NCBI GenBank assembly: GCA_017559845.1
Contig: JAFYQQ010000049.1
Coordinates: forward strand, 1 to 64,000
DNA: 64,000 nt
Direction: 5' to 3'
Source: Bacteroidaceae bacterium
GTDB lineage: Bacteria; Bacteroidota; Bacteroidia; Bacteroidales; Bacteroidaceae
The notes beneath the pieces are model-generated. The model saw only the letters and a list, made by a program, of their open reading frames with translations. It was not told the origin of the DNA and did no database searches. Below, piece after piece: positions 26,701 through 33,275 of the stretch (positions within the stretch are counted from its first letter, which is position 1; each line of letters opens with the position of its first letter). Both the position numbers and the translations under genes were made by a program.

Positions 26701-26824
26701 CCTTGGTCGGATTCTGAAAGTTGGCCTTCAATGTTTCGTAGGAAACGTTTGCAGTCTGTGTGCAAGCCGAGAAAATCGCTGTGCAGCATGCAAAAATTAA
26801 AAGACGGACTGTATTCCTGTTCAT
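23726..26824 (-). CDS. Large glycoside hydrolase, GH106-like (alpha-L-rhamnosidase type)
   Basis: A 1,032-residue lipoprotein (lipobox FSAC near residue 20). The N-terminal third holds PAPLWVWNTEIKPENV, KGFGGVFVHPRPGLITEF and WIYDENSYPSGFAGG, typical of GH106-like proteins, followed by GIFSDEPEIPAPGRGIRW, where acidic catalytic residues are expected. Beta-sandwich modules occupy the C-terminal third. No SusC/SusD pair or other sugar gene is next to it, so the substrate is open. It sits 17 bases upstream of ddl and interrupts a housekeeping gene run. Confidence 0.75.
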   Translation of the reverse strand: MNRNTVRLLIFACCTAIFSACTQTANVSYETLKANFQNPTKDFRPAPLWVWNTEIKPENVEHSLHELKDKGFGGVFVHPRPGLITEFLSEQWMDGYRKTIDVAKQLDMNVWIYDENSYPSGFAGGLVPEQMPESYNQGGGLTADRLRQLPDDISKYDVIVLAEGDSTKDITTQVADYKGVDGDYYLYRRTYWGKSDWYANQSYVDLLSKGVTEKFIEIALDVYTSRFKKEMGHTLKGIFSDEPEIPAPGRGIRWTPDLFERFEKTFGYSLKEVLPLTHEPIGEYQKVRHDYYEMLHELFVERWAKPMYEYCEKQGVDWTGHYWEHNWPNVNGVVDNMAMAAYQQIPGIDMLFRSFNEESPTAQFGNVRSVKEVSSIANQLGRSRVLSETYGGAGWGITFKEMKRLADWQFVLGVNLVNHHLSPLSISGVRKQDYPPMFSEVAPWWESYRPMNDYNARASYLLSQGEQINDIVVLEPTTSIWLHNRTCAGVPAISMEIGKEFQALVTAMTKAMVEYDLGCEDVIDDWGSVKKGKFIIGNRAYSSVVIAPKTLNLEQKTFDLLQEFARQGGKIYASGAPTYLEGARNPEVEAFFQSAHITPLPADPKEAASQLEASRVIRFTTNESGNLYHYRRQLSTDTHILMVANVSLDSPNRGAFEIKGKQVYCFDAMTGKVWDYPVQAMGDNVKVEFELEPAGSRFFYISDRKEADEPLFQTQYATYREIQADTHIKRIKDNVLNVCYLDLTCGDSTYKDIYFMEANYKPYQHAGYTKNPWHHAIQYKRTIVDHQPERNDGFKAVYQFEMDPSVTDHNSFRIVLEMGHLYTVQVNGTVMKPSGEYLFDPNQMVYDVSNCLQTGNNTVEVLLGTYHPLAEIYSMFVLGNFDLKANTKGEWVITKAAEYKELKPWKEMGAPFYPWAYSYGKQFNKEKDKRYLVKADTWKGITAQVVVNGRKAGLIIGEPWTIEITDYLQEGSNQVELQVIGSLDNLIGPHHVGSQAVVGPFNWSGIKHVMKAQDYHFVEYGLTGDFAILEEE

Positions 26825-26870
26825 AGACCTAAATTTATAATATAGTGGTAGTACGGATACTGCAACGTGA

Positions 26871-27929
26871 TTATTGGATTTTTCTCCATTTTTCTAACAG
26901 GGTTGTAATGTCTTCCGGAATGTCGCTGGTGAAGAACATTTCCTTTCCGGTGGTGGGGTGTACGAATCCCAGGGTCTTGGCGTGCAGCACCTGGCGTGGG
27001 CATGCGTTGAAGCAGTTCTGGATGAACTGGCGGTAGTTTGAGCTGGTGTTGCCGCGCAGAATCTCGTTTCCGCCATAGCGCTCGTCATTGAAGAGCGTAT
27101 GCCCGATGTGCTTCATGTGCACCCTAATCTGATGGGTGCGGCCGGTCTCCAGTACGCATTGCACCCAAGTTACCGGCCCCAGTCGTTCCAACACGCTGTA
27201 GTGGGTTACGGCTGGTTTGCCAATTTCACTTTCGGGCGGGAACACCGCCATCTGCAGACGGTCTTTCGGGTTGCGTCCGATGTTGCCTTCAATGGTGCCC
27301 TGGTCTTTGTCGAATGGTCCCCACACCAGCGCGTTGTACTCTCTTTTTGTGCTTTTTACAAAGAACTGGTGGCAAAGGTGGGTCTTTGCCTCTGCGGTCT
27401 TTGCCACAACCAGCAGTCCGCTGGTGTCCTTGTCTATGCGGTGAACCAGTCCCACGGTGGGGTCGTTGGGGTCATATCCGGGAAAGTCCCTCAAGTGCCA
27501 TGCGATGGCGTTGACCAGCGTGCCGCTGTAGTTGCCGCATCCGGGGTGCACCACCAAGCCTGCCGGCTTGTTGATGACCATCAGCTGGTCGTCTTCATAA
27601 ACAATGTCCAGGGGAATGTCTTCGGGGATGATTTCCCAGTCGCGCTTTGGACGGTCAAGCACAAGGGTGATGACATCACCGGGCTTGACCTTGTAGTTGC
27701 TCTTTACTGGGTTTCCGTTGGCGCGGATGCAGCCGGCTTCCGCCGCCTTCTGTATGCGGTTGCGGCTGGTGTCGGGCATGTGGTCCATCAGGAACTTGTC
27801 CACTCGGGTTACGTTCTGCCCCTTGTCCGCCACAATGCGCCAATGCTCGTGCTCCTCGGCCGAGGCACTTTCTTCTTCCTCCAGAAAGTCTTCGTCCAAC
27901 AGGTCTGTATCGTAAGGATTGCTGTTCAT
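26871..27929 (-). CDS. rluD: RluD-type 23S rRNA pseudouridine synthase
   Basis: A 352-residue protein starting at ATG 27929, one base after the PASTA gene stop. An acidic leader is followed by an S4 RNA-binding domain (VTRVDKFLMDHMPDTSRNRI), then the synthase domain with catalytic Asp in VHRIDKDTSGLLVV and the C-terminal GRTHQIRVHMKHIGH. It makes pseudouridines in the large-subunit rRNA. The acidic N-terminal extension is longer than in E. coli RluD. Confidence 0.92.
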   Translation of the reverse strand: MNSNPYDTDLLDEDFLEEEESASAEEHEHWRIVADKGQNVTRVDKFLMDHMPDTSRNRIQKAAEAGCIRANGNPVKSNYKVKPGDVITLVLDRPKRDWEIIPEDIPLDIVYEDDQLMVINKPAGLVVHPGCGNYSGTLVNAIAWHLRDFPGYDPNDPTVGLVHRIDKDTSGLLVVAKTAEAKTHLCHQFFVKSTKREYNALVWGPFDKDQGTIEGNIGRNPKDRLQMAVFPPESEIGKPAVTHYSVLERLGPVTWVQCVLETGRTHQIRVHMKHIGHTLFNDERYGGNEILRGNTSSNYRQFIQNCFNACPRQVLHAKTLGFVHPTTGKEMFFTSDIPEDITTLLEKWRKIQ

Positions 27930-27930
27930 C

Positions 27931-28578
27931 CTACAGTTCGATTTCAATTTCTTCCACTTCCTCTTCTCCGGCAACGATGCTGTCTTGCCACTCTTCGTCA
28001 GAGATGAGCTCTTCTTCTCCCTCAACGGCGGTGTTGCCTACCACCAGAACCAGAGGTGCGTCAATGGGAATGCGCTCGCCAGCTGCCACATGGCGGCCGC
28101 GGCACTTGACACCTAGTACCCAGTCCTTGTCCCCGGGAATGTATTCAACGGGACCCAGTTTGAAGCCTTGGGCCTTGAGTTTGGCCTCTGCCTCGCGCAA
28201 CGAGCAGTTGTCGGCAATGTCGGGCACGATAAGGGTGGGAGTCTGTGTGGTGTTGATGGTGAGCTGTATCTCCCTTCCGCTCTTCACTTGTCTGCCGCTT
28301 ACGGGCAGCTGCTCCAGAATGGTGCCGGCGGGCAGGGTGCGGTTGTACGCGGAGTCGGCCACAACGGCCACAAATCCGGCACGCTGCAGGGCATACTCGG
28401 CATCATGGAAGGGCATGCCTTTTACGTTGGGCACTTCAATGCTTTCGCCGTGGTGGGTATAGTCTTCCAGGAAGTACCAGACGCCGACAACAATTCCAAC
28501 GGCCACCAGTCCCATGGCAAGGAGATTTCCCCAAATGAGGGGGCTGAATATTTTCTTGTTGAATTCTTTGAATGTCAT
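27931..28578 (-). CDS. Membrane-anchored PASTA-domain protein
   Basis: A 215-residue protein; ATG 28578 gives MTFKEFNKKIF, then one membrane helix (~20-38). Two PASTA domains follow, with IEVPNVKGMPFHDAEYAL and LIVPDIADNCSLREAEAKL, and a third weaker part, then a very acidic C-terminus. PASTA domains bind muropeptide or beta-lactam-like ligands in other proteins. There is no kinase domain here. It is directly coupled to rluD, a pairing I know as common in Bacteroidales. Confidence 0.85.
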   Translation of the reverse strand: MTFKEFNKKIFSPLIWGNLLAMGLVAVGIVVGVWYFLEDYTHHGESIEVPNVKGMPFHDAEYALQRAGFVAVVADSAYNRTLPAGTILEQLPVSGRQVKSGREIQLTINTTQTPTLIVPDIADNCSLREAEAKLKAQGFKLGPVEYIPGDKDWVLGVKCRGRHVAAGERIPIDAPLVLVVGNTAVEGEEELISDEEWQDSIVAGEEEVEEIEIEL

Positions 28579-28683
28579 TTCTTTTACGATGTGTTGTCTG
28601 TAATTTGCCTCAAAGATACACAAAAAAACAAAAAAGAAGTAAAGCTGCCCTTACTTCTTTTATGTTTTAGTCATTTTTTGCAA

Positions 28684-28839
28684 TTACTTGCCATGTTTCT
28701 CGTCAGAAACGGTCAGCTTCTTGCGTCCCTTAGCGCGACGAGATGCCAATACGCGACGGCCATTGGCAGTGGCCATTCTTTCACGGAAACCGTGCTTGTT
28801 CTTGCGGCGACGGTTGTGGGGCTGAAATGTTCTTTTCAT
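28684..28839 (-). CDS. rpmH: Ribosomal protein L34
   Basis: A 51-residue highly basic protein with the L34 signature [20 protein letters not shown] and then [18 protein letters not shown]. It is a structural protein of the large ribosomal subunit. It is transcribed away from efp. It is isolated from the dnaA/rnpA context in which L34 is found in many other bacteria. Confidence 0.97.
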   Translation of the reverse strand: MKRTFQPHNRRRKNKHGFRERMATANGRRVLASRRAKGRKKLTVSDEKHGK

Positions 28840-28941
28840 ATCTTTATATTCTTTTTATTGTTATTCCAATCCTAATTCGGGGTGCAAAATTAGACACTTT
28901 TTTTCAAACTTGCAAGAGTTACGTCATTTTTGCGCCAAACT

Positions 28942-28975
28942 TTTGTGGATTTTCTCTAAAAATGAGTTATCTTTG
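28942..28975 (+). promoter_or_regulatory. Promoter of efp
   Basis: TTTG (28942-28945) and TATCTTTG (28968-28975) with a 22-base spacer, slightly long. The -7 box lies 41 bases before the efp start. Confidence 0.6.
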
Positions 28976-29016
28976 CAGCGCAAAATCAATAATCATCTAT
29001 AAATAAGCAATATTTT

Positions 29017-29580
29017 ATGATCAATTCACAGGACATTAAGAAAGGAACTTGCATCCGTCTGGACGGTAAACTTTATTTCTGTATCGACTTCTTGCACCGC
29101 AAGCCCGGTAAGGGAAACACCATCATGAACGTTACCCTCAAGGACGTGGTTAACGGTGGCGTGCTGGAGCGTCGCTTCAACATTGGCGAAAAGCTCGAGG
29201 ACGTACGCGTAGAGCGTCGCCCCTACCAGTATCTTTATAAGGATGGCGAAGACCTGATCTTCATGAACAACGAGACTTTCGAGCAGATTACCATTCCCGG
29301 AGAGCAGGTTATCGGCCTTGCATTCATGAAGGAGAGCCAGGATGTGGTTGTTGTGACTGACGCCAGCACCGAGACCGTTCTCTTTGCTGAGGTTCCCGCC
29401 AAGGTACACTTGCAGATTACCTGGACCGAACCCGGTCTGAAGGGCGACACCGCTACCAACACATTGAAGCCCGCCAAGGTGGAGACCGGAGCAGAAATCC
29501 GTGTGCCCCTGTTCATTGAAGAAGGCGAAATGGTTGAGGTGGATACCCGCGACGGTTCTTACCTGGGCCGTGTAAAGTAA
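29017..29580 (+). CDS. efp: Elongation factor P
   Basis: A 187-residue three-barrel EF-P. The tip loop is HRKPGKGNT, so the residue that enters the peptidyl-transferase centre is a lysine, flanked as in PGKGN-type factors. Domain III ends with VDTRDGSYLGRVK. EF-P relieves ribosome stalling at polyproline runs. It stands alone between its own promoter and a terminator. Confidence 0.97.
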   Translation: MINSQDIKKGTCIRLDGKLYFCIDFLHRKPGKGNTIMNVTLKDVVNGGVLERRFNIGEKLEDVRVERRPYQYLYKDGEDLIFMNNETFEQITIPGEQVIGLAFMKESQDVVVVTDASTETVLFAEVPAKVHLQITWTEPGLKGDTATNTLKPAKVETGAEIRVPLFIEEGEMVEVDTRDGSYLGRVK

Positions 29581-29613
29581 GCACATACCTATTATCATTG
29601 ATTTAAATCGAGC

Positions 29614-29655
29614 AAGCCATCGGTTGGGGTTTATCCCCATTGCCGGTGGCTTTTT
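29614..29655 (+). terminator. Intrinsic terminator of efp
   Basis: AAGCCATCGG pairs with CCGGTGGCTT (one G-U) around a loop that itself contains GGGG/CCCC, followed by TTTTT at 29651-29655. Confidence 0.8.
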
Positions 29656-29687
29656 CTTATCCCGATTCTTGGAAAATATTAGTCAGG

Positions 29688-29719
29688 CTTGCATTTAACA
29701 CGTTTTTTATATATATTTG
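29688..29719 (+). promoter_or_regulatory. Promoter of the GH20 gene
   Basis: CTTG (29688-29691, one change from TTTG) is followed after 20 bases by TATATTTG (29712-29719). The box is 31 bases before ATG 29750. Confidence 0.6.
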
Positions 29720-29749
29720 CAACCGCTAACTTTAAAATACCATTATAAT

Positions 29750-31156
29750 ATGCGATTAAGATTCATTTCCATACTGGCAACATGGCTGATGTTCGTCCTT
29801 GCCGGTGTCCTTCCCTGTTCGGCAGTGAACGTCATCCCTTATCCCCAGTCTGTTGAAATGACCGATGTGGTCTTCAACAAGAAGAAGATTGACAAAGTAA
29901 AGTATGTGACAGACAAGGAAATGCCTTCAGAGGCATATGAACTCTGCATCAAGAAGAACGGAGTGGTCATTAAGGCTTCTGATGACAAGGGTCGTTTCTA
30001 TGCCCTTCAAACGCTTAAGCAGCTTGCCGAAGAAGAGGTGATGTACTGCGGTGTGATAAAGGACGAACCGCGTTTCCCCTGGCGAGGCTTCATGCTGGAC
30101 GAATCGCGCCATTTCCATGGCAAGGAGAAGGTTAAGATGCTGCTTGACATGATGGCACGCTACAAACTCAATCGTTTCCACTGGCATCTTTCTGACGACC
30201 AGGGATGGCGTATAGAGATCAAGGCATTCCCCAACCTGACAACTGTGGGTGGAATTGGATGCAATACCGATGCCAACGCACCGGCCAAATTCTATACTCA
30301 GGATGAAGTTCGTGAGATTCTGGCCTATGCTGCCGAACGCCATATTGAGGTGATTCCCGAAATTGACATGCCCGGCCATACAACAGCTTTCACAAAAGTA
30401 TTCCCCCAGTTGGATGGCAAGAACCGTACCGTTAATCCCGGTAAGGAAGAGACCTATGCCACTTTGAAGACCATCTATGGCGAACTGGCGGAACTTTTCC
30501 CCGGACGCTATATTCACACCGGAGGAGACGAAGTGAACAAGAACGGTTGGAGCGACCTGCCCGAGGTGAAGGCCTTGATGGAGAAGGAAAATCTCAAGAG
30601 TTTGGGCGAAGTGGAGGAGTTTTTCTGCCGCCGCTTGGCTGACATCGTTACCGCTACCGGCAAAAATGTGGTGGCATGGGACGACCTTATTGACTGCGGC
30701 ACCAAGCCTGATGGTAAGGTGATGCTTTGGTGGCATACCGAACATCCCGAGTTCCTGCAGCAGGGCGCAGACCGTGGTTTCAACATGGTGGTTTGTCCGG
30801 ACCGTCCTTTCTATCTGGACTTTGTGCAGGACAAGGATGACAAGGTGGGCCATCTTGTCGGCCGTTTTACCAATTACATGCAGCAGATTTATGAGTTCGG
30901 CATCATGGACAATCCTCGCGTAATCGGCGTGCAGTCCAATCTGTGGTCAGAGAGAGTGGTTACCCCCAAGAGAATCGATTACATGGTATTCCCCCGTCTC
31001 CTTGCCTTGGCGGAGAAGGGATGGACTTGGGCACGCAATCTCGATTATCAGGGATTCCTCAAGCGTCTGGAGAACGAGTATAAATACATGGATGCTAAGG
31101 GAATCTATTACTACGATTTTCGCAATAAAAATAATCATCCCGAACCGGAACGATAA
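29750..31156 (+). CDS. Secreted GH20 beta-N-acetylhexosaminidase
   Basis: A 468-residue protein from ATG 29750; the open frame before it lies upstream of the promoter-proximal start. A signal peptide (to ~residue 24, ending PCSA) precedes an N-terminal GH20b-like domain. The catalytic barrel has RGFMLDESRHFHGKEKVK, NRFHWHLSDDQGWRIEI and the catalytic pair in IHTGGDEVNK. It removes terminal N-acetylglucosamine or N-acetylgalactosamine from glycans in the periplasm or outside. It is shorter than many Bacteroides GH20 enzymes and has no extra C-terminal module. Confidence 0.92.
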   Translation: MRLRFISILATWLMFVLAGVLPCSAVNVIPYPQSVEMTDVVFNKKKIDKVKYVTDKEMPSEAYELCIKKNGVVIKASDDKGRFYALQTLKQLAEEEVMYCGVIKDEPRFPWRGFMLDESRHFHGKEKVKMLLDMMARYKLNRFHWHLSDDQGWRIEIKAFPNLTTVGGIGCNTDANAPAKFYTQDEVREILAYAAERHIEVIPEIDMPGHTTAFTKVFPQLDGKNRTVNPGKEETYATLKTIYGELAELFPGRYIHTGGDEVNKNGWSDLPEVKALMEKENLKSLGEVEEFFCRRLADIVTATGKNVVAWDDLIDCGTKPDGKVMLWWHTEHPEFLQQGADRGFNMVVCPDRPFYLDFVQDKDDKVGHLVGRFTNYMQQIYEFGIMDNPRVIGVQSNLWSERVVTPKRIDYMVFPRLLALAEKGWTWARNLDYQGFLKRLENEYKYMDAKGIYYYDFRNKNNHPEPER

Positions 31157-31177
31157 GTTGCGATAAAGAATCCTTAA

Positions 31178-31214
31178 GGGTGGCTCTAAAAATCTCGAGT
31201 TTTTAGAGCCACCC
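31178..31214 (+). terminator. Strong hairpin terminator after GH20
   Basis: GGGTGGCTCTAAAAA and TTTTTAGAGCCACCC form a perfect 15-bp stem with a 7-base loop. It marks the left edge of the accessory island. Confidence 0.85.
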
Positions 31215-31252
31215 TTATTGTTGCTATACTTGGTAGCTCATGAATACGGATT

Positions 31253-31350
31253 AGTTACACACTGCTAACATTGCAGTACCATACGTTTAACACTGGAGTA
31301 CCAAGGCGTTGATACTCCAGTACCAGCGCCTTGGTACTGATGTGGTACTG
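31253..31350. repeat. 22-bp period palindrome array (AGTACCA...)
   Basis: AGTACCA occurs at 31275, 31297 and 31319, exactly 22 bases apart, and TGGTACT at 31332 and 31343. A weaker unit starts at 31253. Unit 2 is nearly palindromic (AGTACCAAGGCGTTGATACT), and its centre CAAGGCGTTG matches the CAAnGCnTTG core of the array at 12607-12694. The period is not a multiple of three, so it is not coding. Confidence 0.85.
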
Positions 31351-31859
31351 GCTTATCGTCCTTTAAGCAGTGTCATGAATCTATTGGAAATACTATATCC
31401 GCATAAGCTAAATGTAAAATCTTTTTACTCTGCTTTCTGCTCTATTATAAGTTGGTTCAGAGCGAAAATATGGCAAGAATTCCACGAAATCCGAATAACC
31501 CTCTAAATAAGGGTTTCTAGTTGGGAAAAAATAATTGCCTAGTTGGAAACATATTTTTTTTCAACTGGGCACTTTTTTGCGCCTAACTGAGCAATATATA
31601 CTTCCCACTCCCATCAATGCTTCGTTTTAGCGTTCCCTTTTTGTAAAATTATTTTACCGAGTGTGAGAATAGCACACAGATGACGCAGATACGACAGATG
31701 ACCGCAGATTTTCAGAAACTGTTTAATTTTACCGTTAAGCTTTTTCGGCCAAAAATAGAAAAACAATGGCGGGCACACATGTTGTAACCAACTTTTTTCT
31801 TATATTTGCAATTGTATTCCGTATAATCAAGGATTTAAACGTGAAAAACATAGCGCCAA
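31351..31859. other. AT-rich spacer before the YcaO/RyR/TIR genes
   Basis: No convincing gene is seen; the small frames here are short and start within the repeat array. At 31672-31712 a degenerate CAGAT repeat occurs (ACAGATGA, CGCAGATAC, GACAGATGAC, CGCAGATT), a type common in Bacteroidales spacers. TATATTTG at 31801-31808 is a -7 box candidate for the downstream operon, with only a poor -33 element (GTTG at 31781). Confidence 0.6.
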
Positions 31860-33275
31860 ATGAATGTGACACAAACCAATTATACCTCCTCTGATATGAC
31901 AGAACAAATACAAGACATCATTGCATCATTGGGAATTGAAATTATTGAAAGTTCCGCGCCCAATGAAGATAATTCATACACCACCCAGTTGGAGTTGAAG
32001 GGGTATGATTGGACCGTCTGCGGCTATGGTCAGACAAGCGACATTAGTCGTTCGGATGCCTACCTCAGACTTATCACTGACCTCCAACATCTGAACTTTC
32101 CGGCACACGTCTATTCTATCCTCAACAGAAGATACACATTCGATCTAAACTTTTGTTATCCAGACGCGCATAACGGCCACATCCGAAAACGCCCCATACA
32201 AGAACCATTGTTGCAAGACATCACTACTGCCATTCGCGAGAAAGAGGGGGAGGAATATGATTTGAAAGAGATAAAAAGGTATCTGAACAACTGGGCTGAT
32301 TGTGAAAACTACTTATCGTATGTCCCATTCTATAGTGTCAAAATGCGAAAGAGCATAAATCTTTCCCATCGGGTGGTTACACATTTGTGTTATCCGAATG
32401 GGGTGGCTACAGCCGATACCTATGAGGAAGCCCTTTCTACAGCCTTGATTGGGGAAATCAAGAGATATTTTGAACGTGCGTTTGCCATGCTCCCCACCAG
32501 CAACGAAGCGGATGCATGGCGCAAATGGGGTTGCCAATGTCCAGAATTGTATAAGGAATATAAGAAGATTGAAACCCCTAATGGCAAATGGGCGAGCAAG
32601 GAAGGGATAGCCCGGTTGATTAAAATATGCCTTACTTTTGCGCCAGATGTCTATATCCGTGATAATGGATACCTTGGCATTCCATCCGTTTGCGTGTATC
32701 TGCCTGGTATAACTCCCATTTTTAGAGAAGACATTTTCCCTCAGGGCCTGCAAATGCCATATAAGAAAGAGGAAATCCTGTATGCTGTTCCCGAGTATAA
32801 TGTGGCCTTTTGGAGTACATATAGCTATGAACTCATGGATTTGTATGAGGAAAAATACTCATTGATTTTCAGTGACTTTTCGTGCGGCTCATATAAAGAG
32901 CTGCTGGCGGCTTTCCATGTATATATGGGCGACACCATTTCAGCCTTGAACGAACTGTATGAGGAACCCAATCCTGATGAACACATCCGCGCCATCATCT
33001 GCGAATTGGAGATGAAGGTACAAGGGGTGGAAATGAGTAAGCGCGACACCATCCTGAAATTGTTCTTCGGGAAAAAGTACATTCAGTTTATCCAGAAGAA
33101 CTGGAGAGACAGATTTGTCCATTCGCGCTTGTTCGAACTGATTATCTCCAATACGTTGGGTAAGGACATTGAGAGTGCGGAGAATCTCCACCGATACCGC
33201 ACGCTTGTATTAAACATCAGGGACATGATGAAGCGTTATAGGGAAAGTTGTACTTTGCATTTGTTGTATGAGTGA
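31860..33275 (+). CDS. YcaO-like protein, apparently degenerate active site
   Basis: A 471-residue protein. Two segments recall the YcaO fold: GYGQTSDISRSDAYLRLITD (~54-73) corresponds to the GKGxTxxxARxSAxxEAxER motif, and NGVATADTYEEALSTALIGE (~180-199) to the NGxAxGxTxEEAxxxALxExxER motif. Active YcaO enzymes bind Mg-ATP through acidic residues in both motifs and activate amide backbones. By eye the key Glu positions here are Arg/Thr and Gly/Lys. The C-terminal ~100 residues are helical. No peptide precursor or TfuA gene is adjacent. It is first of three genes; its TGA overlaps the next ATG (TGATG). Confidence 0.65.
   Translation: MNVTQTNYTSSDMTEQIQDIIASLGIEIIESSAPNEDNSYTTQLELKGYDWTVCGYGQTSDISRSDAYLRLITDLQHLNFPAHVYSILNRRYTFDLNFCYPDAHNGHIRKRPIQEPLLQDITTAIREKEGEEYDLKEIKRYLNNWADCENYLSYVPFYSVKMRKSINLSHRVVTHLCYPNGVATADTYEEALSTALIGEIKRYFERAFAMLPTSNEADAWRKWGCQCPELYKEYKKIETPNGKWASKEGIARLIKICLTFAPDVYIRDNGYLGIPSVCVYLPGITPIFREDIFPQGLQMPYKKEEILYAVPEYNVAFWSTYSYELMDLYEEKYSLIFSDFSCGSYKELLAAFHVYMGDTISALNELYEEPNPDEHIRAIICELEMKVQGVEMSKRDTILKLFFGKKYIQFIQKNWRDRFVHSRLFELIISNTLGKDIESAENLHRYRTLVLNIRDMMKRYRESCTLHLLYE

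Noticed and set aside
31309..31506. 65-codon frame after the GH20 gene
   Set aside because: It starts inside the 22-bp array, whose period is not a multiple of three, and shows no family feature.
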